Shown here piece after piece: positions 46,248-56,600 of a stretch of DNA of 64,000 bases. Within the stretch, counting starts at the first letter, position 1. Every line of letters starts with the position of its first letter. Origin of the DNA: JAWPMT01 sp965215825 (lineage in GTDB: Bacteria; Bacteroidota; Bacteroidia; Cytophagales; Cyclobacteriaceae); assembly GCA_965215825.1 (NCBI GenBank), contig CBDCEM010000002.1, forward strand, positions 1,426,001 to 1,490,000, read 5' to 3'. Under the pieces are notes generated by a model that searched no databases, was not told the DNA's origin, and worked only from the letters and a program-made list of their open reading frames with translations. The position numbers and the translations under genes are program-made.

Positions 46248-49200
46248 ATGATTACAATTAATTTCTCTCATAGTACATCTCGAATGCTCTTAAAATCGAC
46301 ATTGTGGAGTATTCTATTCCTATCTACTTTAACACTCCGATCACAAAACACCAACTACGGTTCCAATTCTGGAACTGGTGGGTCTGCCAACACCAATTTC
46401 GGATCCTACACCGGGACCTCTAATCATGGCACAAGTAATACTTTTCTGGGAGCTTGGAGTGGTCGATACAGTGTGGGGAACTACAATTTTTTTGGAGGTT
46501 CGAACGCGGGCCTGAATAGTAGTGATGGAGATTACAATGTCTTTTTAGGTTCTAATGCCGGGAAAAATGCGGAGGGTTCGAGTAACGTTTTTATCGGTTA
46601 TGCATCTGGCTTCAAGAATGATGGGAATAGTAATCTTTTTGCTGGGATGGATGCCGGTTATAATGGAATTACCGGATCAAATAATGTATTCCTGGGTTTC
46701 CGGTCAGGGTTTCTAACAACCGGATCTAACAATATCTTCATAGGCCATCAAGCTGGATACAACGAAACCGGTTCTAACAAGCTGTACATCGACAATACGT
46801 CTACTTCGAGTCCATTGATCTGGGGGGATTTTTCGAGTAATGTGCTGAGATTCAATGGCAGTGTAGGTATTGGTGGAGCTCCGGCTTTTCCTTTTCACGT
46901 TACGCAAACTAACGTCGATGCCTGGCAAGGGCGATTCACAAATGGCCCTTCCAATGTATACCTGGCTTATCATGGAGGATCGGGAATTCATATCAATACA
47001 GGCGTGGCTAATAACAGCAGCAAATACGGCCTGGAGATAAAAAATGATGATCAAGTTCATTTTTTCGTTCGTGGAGATGGTCTTGTTGGTATTGGCAACA
47101 GAGATCCGGAAGCAGCTTTGGATGTGTATCGTGGGACTGGTACCAGTGGCGCAATATTTAGAGGGACCACCCGCCACTCACATTTCAACTATTCGACCAA
47201 CGAAGACACCTATATACGAGGCGGTCTGGCTAATTCAAAAGTAATTATCAATGATGGTGGTGGCAACGTAGGTGTTGGAACAAGCCAGCCAGCTTATCAT
47301 TTTCATGCACTAGGTAATGATCGAGCCAGGTTTGAACAAACCAATGGAACATTAGATCTTGTGGCCTATGGTTCCGGAAGCCAGGACTATGCAAATACTA
47401 CGGGTATTTTCACTCCCAATAAGGGGTTATTGCTCATGTCAGGACTGGACAATTCCGGAGATATCAAATTTGTAACAAGAAATAATGGCATACTTTCCGA
47501 GAAAGTCAGAGTGGCCAATAATGGCAATGTCGGCATAGGACTCACTTCTCCGAGTCAAAAGCTGGATGTTTCAGGAAATATCCGGGCCTCAGGTACTTTA
47601 TATGCGAATGGTGGTAATTCAGGCGATTGGAATGCTGCTGCTGGTTGGGGTGATCATGCAAATTTTGGTTACCTCACAGATGGTGATACACCGGATTTCG
47701 GTGATGGTATGAACCTGAGGGGCGCTTCCCCTTCTATTCACTTCAATGATACCAACAGTTCGGATGAAGCTAGTATTACGGTGAATGGCGATTGGTTCTA
47801 TATTCGGGGCCATGATAACACCAACGGTGAATCTCACGCTAGTGGCTGGGATATAAATGGCTCCTATTGGCCATTTCGTATCAATCTAACCAATGACAAT
47901 GTGGAATTAGGTGGAAACACTTACGTGCAGGAAGGGGATTTCTTCGTTAGATCGGGTAATGTGGGAATTGGTACCACCAGCCCTACGTCTAAACTTCATG
48001 TGAGAGGCGACACACGATCAAGCACATCTATCTATGATCCTATTCACCGACTGGCCTATTTCGAAGCGATTTCCGGTGGTGCTGATGCATCTATTGCGAT
48101 AAAAGGAGTTAGAAATGGAAGTGTGGGTACATCCTCATTCATTGATTTTGACCTCTATGACAACAACGAAGCGGAGGAGGACCAATATATCAACATGGCC
48201 CGGATTGGGGCTGGAAAAGAAGCTGCAGCCGGCCAAAATGGACAGCTTCGGTTTTTCACAAACAACAATGGCACACTAGGAGAACGAATGAGAATCATTG
48301 CTAATGGCAATGTGGGGATTGGTACGACATCACCAAGTCATGATCTTGAGGTAGTCGGTGATGCGAAAGTCACAGGAAACCTCTACCTGGATGGTGATTT
48401 CGTTTATGGTGAAGGGATCGACCCAGATCCTCAGGCATCCAGGTTGCTGGCACTTGACGAATATGATAAGATGGTCTATCATGAGTTAAATGACGTTCGA
48501 AACCCCTGGGGCTTGAGGTTTGTCCAGGACGTTCTTGAAACAGGGCTGAGTTGTATGGAATTCGAAGACCTCAATACAGGACTGGCAGTGGAAGTAGATG
48601 TATTGGATATCCACGGAAATCTTCTTTTGGGCAACAATGGATACATTGATGACAGGGATGCTGAATTAGCAAATGAAGATCAGATTTGGGCTGGTGAGCA
48701 TGGTGGGGAACGAGATGATTGGATACATATAGCCGAACGCATCGAGTTGAGTTCCAACAATAACGTAGGAGAAGGAGTAGTGATTTTTGGTAAAAATACG
48801 ACTTCAACACAATTTTTGAATCTTACTCAAGACGGGGACGACAGTTACCTGGCCAATAGCACTGGACTTAGTGGATATTTTTTGAAGGCCACGGATAGGG
48901 ATGTCACTTTGGGTGGTGATCTTACTATGCCTGGAGGTTCAGTTGCTACACTGGAAGGATTAACGGTTAATCAAAATATTAGTGTTTCAGGGCAGGTTTT
49001 CACAACTTCTCATGGCACCTCTGCGGATTGGAAATCTTCTTACGACAACCTTACTGATCCGGGAATTGGCCTGATTTACAACGCCACCACGCAGAAGGTA
49101 GATATTGCCACCGATCGTGCCCTGACACTCGTCAACGATAAAATTGGGATCGATTACGGCATGGGACTAAAGCTCGGCGCCTCAGATCAGTTGGAATTAG

Positions 49201-50150
49201 ATCAAGGTGAGATTGAAATTGATGCCAGTCAGGTTTTAGGCTTGCCGTGGGAAGATCAGAATGGTACATTAACCCATGCTGGAACAGTCGCCGTAAATGG
49301 AGCTTTGAGTTCAAGTTCCTTATCCACAACTTCTCTAACTACTTCCAGCATCATTACCGGTGGTATACAAATATCGGCATTGACAGATGGCGCTAGCTAT
49401 ACTCAACTATTAGTGGAAGATGGTTCTGGAAATGTTGGAACAAGAAGTTTGAGTACCCTTGATCTCAGCCCATGGACTGAGGATTCAGGCACTGTGAGTT
49501 ATGGGGGAAATGCCAATCTTACAGGCACGTTTGATGCAAGTGCGATTAGTACAGGTTCATTAAGTATTACCGGGTTAGTCAGTGGGGCCACGTTCGATCG
49601 AGTCCTTATGGAGGACGGTTCAGGGAACCTGGGTTACAAAGACCTTTCTTCCTTCAATTTCAGCCATTGGGCTATCGATGGCAGCAACAATCTAAGCTAC
49701 AATGCGGGAACCATTACCTCAACCCAGGGTATCTATTCAGAAGCAGATAACGCCAGTGACCTGGCCCTTGTGGTAAAAAATGGAGCGACAACTAACTTTA
49801 AAGTAGATGGTGCTGGTAACATCCGTGCACGAAAACTTGAATTGGACCTGCAGTCCGAATGGCCGGATTATGTCTTCAAAGACAACTACGAGTTAAAGAG
49901 CCTGGAAGAGGTTGAAACTTATGTTAAAGCCAATAACCACTTGCCAGACGTTCCCTCGGAAAAGGAAGTCCGGGAAAATGGAATTGACGTAGCTGAGATG
50001 GATGGCGTTCTGCTGCAGAAGATTGAGGAGCTGACCTTGTACATCATTGAGCAGAACAAAACAATCAAGAGTCAGCAGAAAGAGCTGAAAGAACAAAAGG
50101 AGGACTTTGCAGCGAGGCTGGAAGCATTGGAACAAAAGATTGGACAATAA
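46248..50150 (+). CDS. Large secreted surface protein with YadA-head-like and tail-fibre-like repeats
   Basis: About 1300 residues; I prefer ATG 46248, with GTG 46242 or ATG 46284 as alternatives. A signal peptide (MLLKSTLWSILFLSTLTLRSQ) is followed by repeats such as NVFLGSNAGKN, NVFIGYASGF and NIFIGHQAGYN (about 45-175), typical of YadA-like heads. Fibre-type modules with NVGIGTTSPS-like motifs follow. The C-terminus (about 1215-1302) is the Bacteroidota block PDYVFKDNYELKSLEEVE...LPDVPSEKEVRENGIDVAEMDGVLLQKIEELTLYIIEQ plus a coiled coil. It probably forms an oligomeric surface fibre. It heads the operon. Confidence 0.8.
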   Translation: MITINFSHSTSRMLLKSTLWSILFLSTLTLRSQNTNYGSNSGTGGSANTNFGSYTGTSNHGTSNTFLGAWSGRYSVGNYNFFGGSNAGLNSSDGDYNVFLGSNAGKNAEGSSNVFIGYASGFKNDGNSNLFAGMDAGYNGITGSNNVFLGFRSGFLTTGSNNIFIGHQAGYNETGSNKLYIDNTSTSSPLIWGDFSSNVLRFNGSVGIGGAPAFPFHVTQTNVDAWQGRFTNGPSNVYLAYHGGSGIHINTGVANNSSKYGLEIKNDDQVHFFVRGDGLVGIGNRDPEAALDVYRGTGTSGAIFRGTTRHSHFNYSTNEDTYIRGGLANSKVIINDGGGNVGVGTSQPAYHFHALGNDRARFEQTNGTLDLVAYGSGSQDYANTTGIFTPNKGLLLMSGLDNSGDIKFVTRNNGILSEKVRVANNGNVGIGLTSPSQKLDVSGNIRASGTLYANGGNSGDWNAAAGWGDHANFGYLTDGDTPDFGDGMNLRGASPSIHFNDTNSSDEASITVNGDWFYIRGHDNTNGESHASGWDINGSYWPFRINLTNDNVELGGNTYVQEGDFFVRSGNVGIGTTSPTSKLHVRGDTRSSTSIYDPIHRLAYFEAISGGADASIAIKGVRNGSVGTSSFIDFDLYDNNEAEEDQYINMARIGAGKEAAAGQNGQLRFFTNNNGTLGERMRIIANGNVGIGTTSPSHDLEVVGDAKVTGNLYLDGDFVYGEGIDPDPQASRLLALDEYDKMVYHELNDVRNPWGLRFVQDVLETGLSCMEFEDLNTGLAVEVDVLDIHGNLLLGNNGYIDDRDAELANEDQIWAGEHGGERDDWIHIAERIELSSNNNVGEGVVIFGKNTTSTQFLNLTQDGDDSYLANSTGLSGYFLKATDRDVTLGGDLTMPGGSVATLEGLTVNQNISVSGQVFTTSHGTSADWKSSYDNLTDPGIGLIYNATTQKVDIATDRALTLVNDKIGIDYGMGLKLGASDQLELDQGEIEIDASQVLGLPWEDQNGTLTHAGTVAVNGALSSSSLSTTSLTTSSIITGGIQISALTDGASYTQLLVEDGSGNVGTRSLSTLDLSPWTEDSGTVSYGGNANLTGTFDASAISTGSLSITGLVSGATFDRVLMEDGSGNLGYKDLSSFNFSHWAIDGSNNLSYNAGTITSTQGIYSEADNASDLALVVKNGATTNFKVDGAGNIRARKLELDLQSEWPDYVFKDNYELKSLEEVETYVKANNHLPDVPSEKEVRENGIDVAEMDGVLLQKIEELTLYIIEQNKTIKSQQKELKEQKEDFAARLEALEQKIGQ

Positions 50151-50177
50151 TCATTTGGAATTTCTACGATTGAAATC

Positions 50178-50618
50178 ATGAAAAAGGAAAACCAAATGAT
50201 CCGAATGATCATAGTGATCATCGGCTGCATTGCCGGACTTACTTGTTCCCTGACTGTATCAGCCCAAAATATTCATTTTAAGTACGATGAAAGTGGCAAT
50301 CGGGAAAAGAGGCATATGGTCAGCGCCAGAGTAGAAGATGAGAGTGGAGAGGAGACCACTGAAACAGCAAAAGAAATTCTTGAAGAAGATAAACTTTATC
50401 CAAACCCTACTGAGGGAATTCTTCGGTTTTCTCTTCTTAGAGAGGATCCTGCAGTTTCGCAGGTAAGTTTGATAGATCTGAATGGCCGTTTGCTATATCG
50501 CAAGACCTTTACAGAACAAGATTTTGAGGTTAACATCTCTAACCGTCCGGCAGGGATCTATGTCCTCAAATGGACCTTCGCAGATCAGTCACGAAGCATC
50601 AAGATCATCAAACAATGA
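50178..50618 (+). CDS. Small T9SS-sorted protein with a lone YD-like motif
   Basis: The 146-residue protein has a signal peptide (about 11-34, ending VSAQ). The mature start NIHFKYDESGNREKRH resembles a single Rhs/YD repeat (YDxxGN). An acidic linker is followed by a T9SS type A sorting domain (LYPNPTEGILRFSL, SLIDLNGRLLYRKTF, SNRPAGIYVLKW, IKIIKQ). Its TGA overlaps the ATG of the Rhs gene (ATGA), so the two are translationally coupled. Confidence 0.75.
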   Translation: MKKENQMIRMIIVIIGCIAGLTCSLTVSAQNIHFKYDESGNREKRHMVSARVEDESGEETTETAKEILEEDKLYPNPTEGILRFSLLREDPAVSQVSLIDLNGRLLYRKTFTEQDFEVNISNRPAGIYVLKWTFADQSRSIKIIKQ

Positions 50619-53600
50619 AAAGGCATATCCTAAAAAAATATCTAAATCCCCCTTTCAAAGGGGGCTTGGATTGTTGCAAATACTTGCTTTTGCTGGCAAT
50701 TGTTGTCACCCAATTGAATGTGAGTAGAGCCCAACTAAGCCCAAACCCTACCCTGGATACCAACATGTCCGGAGAATCCCACGTGATCAAAGGACGTGAT
50801 CATATCACCTTTAATCCGGGGTTTTTGTATCAGATACCTGAGGCTGAAGCGGACAAAACTTTTGTCGCCTATTTTGGTTACCAGGAATTATTACTTGACA
50901 TTGGAGGACCTTTATCATCTTCCTCGGGATTCGGTATCAGCAACTCCGGAGAGGTAGGAGGTACTGCTACCAGTTTTGATGTGGGCCCTTCCGGAGCGGC
51001 TACTTATGCCATTCCCATTATCGTATCTCCAGGAACTAACGAAATGGAGCCCAATTTGTCGATTGTTTACAACAGTCAGGCACCTGATGGGCTGCTTGGA
51101 AAGGGGTTCTCTCTTGGTGGATTATCTGCCATTGCTCGTGGACCTGCGACGAGATATCACGATACCCAGGCCGATCAGGTAGATTTTGATGATCAGGATC
51201 GTTTGTTATTGGACGGAGTACGGTTAATTCTGGTCGCCGGCGACTATGGCAAGGCTGGTAGTGAGTACCGACTGGAAAATAACCGCATGGCCAAAGTGGA
51301 AGCATTTGGCAGCCTTGGGAATTCTAATTGGGCAACTCATTTCACAGTAAAGGAAAAATCAGGACTGGTAAAGACCTATGGGTTAAATGCAGATGCTCAA
51401 ATGATCGCTGATGTCGATGGTACGAACCTGGGGGCCTATGTCTGGGCGCTGGTGAAAGTAGAGGACCAGGCCTCCAATTTCATGACTTATCAGTACATCA
51501 ATGACGGAACCGAATATCGACTCGATGAAGTGCATTATACCGGAAACACAACCGCTGGATTGTCAACCTATGCGCATGTCAAATTCGAGTATGAAGATCG
51601 AGGGATAAGAAGCCGTACGGGCTTTATCTATGGTCATCAAACTGAACTGACTAAGAGACTCAAAAACATCAAGTCCTTCTATGGTTCAGAGCTTGTAAGA
51701 GATTACCGAATGGCCTATGATTCTTATGAGCACATGCCGCACCTGACGAGTGTTACCGAGTACAACAGTGCAGGAGAGCATTACAATCCGATTCTGTTTG
51801 ATTGGAATGAGGAAGGCCTTGGCTTAGTAACGGAATCTGGCACCCGTCAGATTACCTTGATGAATGGGGAACAAAATCAATATCAACATACCCAGGAACT
51901 CACCGGTGACTTTACCGGAGATGGAAAAACGGACCTATTGGTATTCTATCAATTGGGGGCATATAACCCTAACATCGATGAAAATGCGACCTATGAACAA
52001 TGGGTTCTTTTCGAAGAGGAAGATGGCGTCATGACGCAGACTCAGACCGGAGTAGATACCCATCCTGGTACTACAAAGTATGCTGGAGATTTTAATGGGG
52101 ATGGATTTACAGATTATATGGCCGTCACCTCTTCTTTAGAATTTGATATTTATTTTGGCAATGAGTTTGGTTTTGGTACAGGTTTCTCCGGTGACTTAAG
52201 AACTGAAAAAGATGTACAGTTTTTCCAGATGGCAGATTTTGATGGCGATGGGAAAACAGACCTGCTTTTGTTTAAATATGTTACTTCCTCCAATAGATTA
52301 TATGGTGATATTCTGTATAATGATGGTGCTGGTTTTATAGGTGACAAGACATGGAACGCATGGGAATGGGCCTGGGCTCTGGAAGAGGAAAATAATGGTC
52401 TGGAATTTTTACTCCATGATTTTAATTCGGATGGAAAAACAGACATTTATTCGGGTTTATATCTCTACACCGATCCAGAAGCAACTGAATCTATAGAGGA
52501 CGGCAAAGCGCTGGTACTTTCAAACCCTACCAGATGGGAATTTCAAGAAGTGAACAATGCGGATTGGCCTGACTTTTCTGATGCTTTGACCAATCAGGAA
52601 GCAACGACTGGAGACTTTAATGGAGATGGTTTTTTAGATATCCTCGTAACAAAAAGAGATCAGTATCATACTATTGATAATGACGTTGGAGACTGCAGCT
52701 CTTGTCCCGATACAGTTGATTATAGTTGTGTGGCCGGACGGTGCATTTTTCACCATAATACAACTTATTGGAACTTGTACCAGGGTACAGGAAACGGTTT
52801 TCAATCCATTCGAGTCAATACGGTTGGGAATTCAGATCAGCCCTATAATATTGGTGATTTTAATGGTGATAGTAAAACGGACTTAATTCAACAACTTGGA
52901 ACGGTTGTCAACATACATGTTTTTGATGGGTCTTCGACCTTTGCTCCTTTAGCTACCATGTCCCTTGATGATGAAAGTGAAATTTCTATCGGAGACTTTA
53001 CAGGGAATGGCACTTCAGACGTCCTGGAACTAGAGGAGTTGCAGGTGACTTTTGAACAAACAGTGACTTGTGGTACTGGTGCGACACCACCTATCTGTGA
53101 ACTATACCGCTACAGCCAGCCAATCACACTCCACTCCGATTACCGAAAGGCCCCTACTATGGTAAAGGCCATTGCCAACAGTTATGGTAGCCGGTTGTAT
53201 CTGGACTACCTTCCATTGACTGATGATGCCGTATATACCAAGTACGGTACAGCCAGTGGAGACCTGCTGGATGCCCAATTTCCGATGCACGTAGTGCGGA
53301 CGGTCTATGCTGACAATGGCCTGGGAAGCCTTGCAGAAACGCGTTATCACTATGAGGGTGCGTTGGTTCATCGATTTGGGAAAGGGTATTTAGGGTTTCA
53401 ACAAATTGTCGTACAAGACATCACGCAAAACATTCAAACGACCCAATCTTATACCATCAATTCGGCCCATCGATATGTACCACTATTGAGCAGTACGGAA
53501 ACTACTTCATTGGTCACAGGGAATCGAATTTCTGCAAGTACGGCACTTTATGACGATCTGGACGATGGTTTTCCAGGGACCTTTCTATTTGCCAAAAGCT

Positions 53601-56600
53601 CAGAAACAGCCAGAACCTTCGATGTTTACACCAACTCGGAACTCACCTCTATGACCACTGACTATTCTACCTATGATAGTTATGGCAACATTGAGCTGAT
53701 GTCCACTACCTACGGATCAGGGCATCAAACGATCACTGAAAACACCTATGACTATGGTGGCGTCAGTAATTGGATATTAGGAAAGTTGAGTGCGGCCACC
53801 GTTACCAAAACAGCACCCGGTGAGACTAATAGTATCAGAACTTCTTCTTTTTCCTATAATGGCAATTGGTTTCTCTCCTCAGAGACCATTCAGCCCGGTC
53901 ATGACCTGGAACTCACTACCAACTACACATACGATGGTTTCGGGAATATCTTATCCACTACCACCACAGGAAAAGTAGACGATACAGGAGCTACCCAAAG
54001 TCGGACATTGGGATTGACCTTTGACACGAAAGGCAGATTTGTCGAGTCGGAAGCCAATTCCCTGACACATAGCGCTTCCCGAACTTACGATCATGCATTC
54101 GGTAATCTGTTGACAGAAATAAGCCCCAATGGGCTGACGACTACTTACGCCTACGACAATTTCGGCAGGCTGTATCAATCAATAGCTCCAAACACCAACA
54201 TTGTAGCCACTATCAACTATAGTTGGGTCTCGGGAGCGGGAGATGCACCAGAACATGCACGCTATTATGTGGACGAAATCACTAGCGGGTCACCAACGGT
54301 AAGGACCTATTATGACCGGCTCAATCGCCCATTGCGCAGCCGGACCACCAACTGGGCCAGTCAGGTAGTGCTGGCAGATACAAGATATGACGGGCAAGGT
54401 CGTGTATATAAATCTTCCGATCCCTACTTCAGCGGAGACACACCACTCTGGACTTCTCAAGAGTTTGATGCTATTGGGAGAGTGACCAGAATCGAAGCTC
54501 CCGGTGATCGAACAATGGAGAATATTTACACCGGCCTTATTACCACCACCCGGAATGCAAAAGGTCAGGAAACCAGTGCCCGGATCAACATGCTTGGGCA
54601 ACAAATCCGGGCTACTGATGCCCGTGGCAATAGCCTGACCTACACCTACCGGGCCAATGGCTCGCTTGCGACCATCAGTGATTTTGCAGGCAATGTTACT
54701 TCGTTTACTTATGATGTATTGGGCAATCGAACACAGGTCAATGACCCGGATCTGGGGATCGTCAATACCCACTATAATGGTTTTGGTGAAGTCATCTGGC
54801 AGCAATCAGCCAGAAACTTTGAGACTACTTTTGAATATGATGAGCTGGGACGAACTACACAACGAAAAATCAAAAAGGGATCCGATGAAGAAACGACAAG
54901 TTGGTTGTATGATACCCGGAAGGTAGGACTGCTGACCAGTAGTTCGGTTGGCAACATTTCAGAGGAGTATTTTTATGATACCTATCTAAGACCTATTCAG
55001 GTTAGAGAAAGCCTTGAAGGTGAGGTTTATGATATCTATCAAAGTTACGACGGCTATGGACGGTTACACAACCTGACCTATCCCACAGGCTTTGCGATAC
55101 AACATCAGTATACGGCTCAGGGTTATCTGGAACAAGTAACCAGTTCCGATGGCACTATTACCTATTGGCAGAAAACCCAGGAAAACGCCCGTGGCCAGTT
55201 AGAAGTCTTTTCCCTGGCGAATGGCACCTTCCAAGGCAACCGTACTTATGAAAAAGCGACGGGGCTGCTCAGTCAGATCGTGACGGAGCATGGAAGTGAA
55301 AAGCTTCAAAACCTGTACTATGAGTTCGATGCGCTGAACAATCTGACGAAGCGTACTGACTATCTGGCCGATGGAAACAGAGGATTGGAAGAATCCTTTA
55401 CCTATGACAATCTGAATCGACTCAAAACGGCCAGCATCAAGGGCAAGCCTTACGGTCAACTTTCCATGGATTACGATGACCTGGGGAATATCATATCCAA
55501 ATCGGACGTAGGAACTTATAACTACACGGGAGCCAGGCCCCATGCGGTTTCCGAAATCGTTCAGAATGGAACGGCCATTCCGATTGTCACACAAGACATT
55601 ACCTATTCGGGTTTTGAGAAAGTAAGAACCCTCACCGAAGGGGACGCAAGTATTCATTTCACCTATGGAATGGGCCATGAGCGTAAGATCACGACCACTA
55701 CGGTTGCAGGAGTACACTTTACGAAGCGGTTTATCGGAGGGCTCTACGAAGAGGAAGAAAATCATGACGGAGACAAACGGAAACTCCATTACATCAGCGC
55801 TGGAGGGGAGTCGATTGCGATCTATACCGAAGATGAAAGTCAGGGTACGTTTGATACACACTACCTGCTCAAGGATCACTTGGGCTCATTAGCCGCCATT
55901 GCTGATAAAAATGGCAATATCATCGAACGCTACAGCTACGATGCCTGGGGTAAACGCAGAGATGCCAATACCTGGGATGACCTGGATGGTACTACGGATG
56001 TCTCCTATGCCCGAGGATTTACCGGGCATGAACACCTGGAGCTGTTTGCCCTGGTGAACATGAATGGGCGGATGTACGATCCGGCGTTAGGGAGGTTCCT
56101 AAGTCCTGATCCTTATACGCAAAGCCCGGACTTTACACAGGGATTGAATCGATACAGTTATGTCTTCAATAATCCGCTGAGCTTTACCGATCCGAGTGGG
56201 TATATCGCCATTGGAAACTATCTCCCATCTTTTGGGACGAATGCCTATAACTTCATAAACACAGCTATCAATGGAGACTTTGGAGATGTTGCTGCTTATT
56301 TGGTTCAGCACACCAAGTCGTCAATGATCACAGTAGCGTCATATTACACAGGTAATGTGATTTCTTCTGTGTTTTCTTCTGCGTTTACTGTCAAAGGCGT
56401 AATTCCTGGTGGACTGGTTGGCGCTTCCGAAAGAGTGGTCAGCAATGGAATTACAAATTGGATAGGTGGGAAAGGTTTTTGGGACAATTGGGAATTGAAT
56501 GCTGTATTGGGGTTTTTCGAAGGCGGTATCAAAGGACATTCCAATTCCAAAGCGGCAAAGAAGAATACCATTTGGGGAATTGATGTAAAAGCTGGCACCT

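Noticed and set aside
54290..54805. Long minus-strand open frame (171 residues) inside the Rhs gene
   Set aside because: It lies wholly opposite the YD-repeat coding region, which is the clear reading frame.
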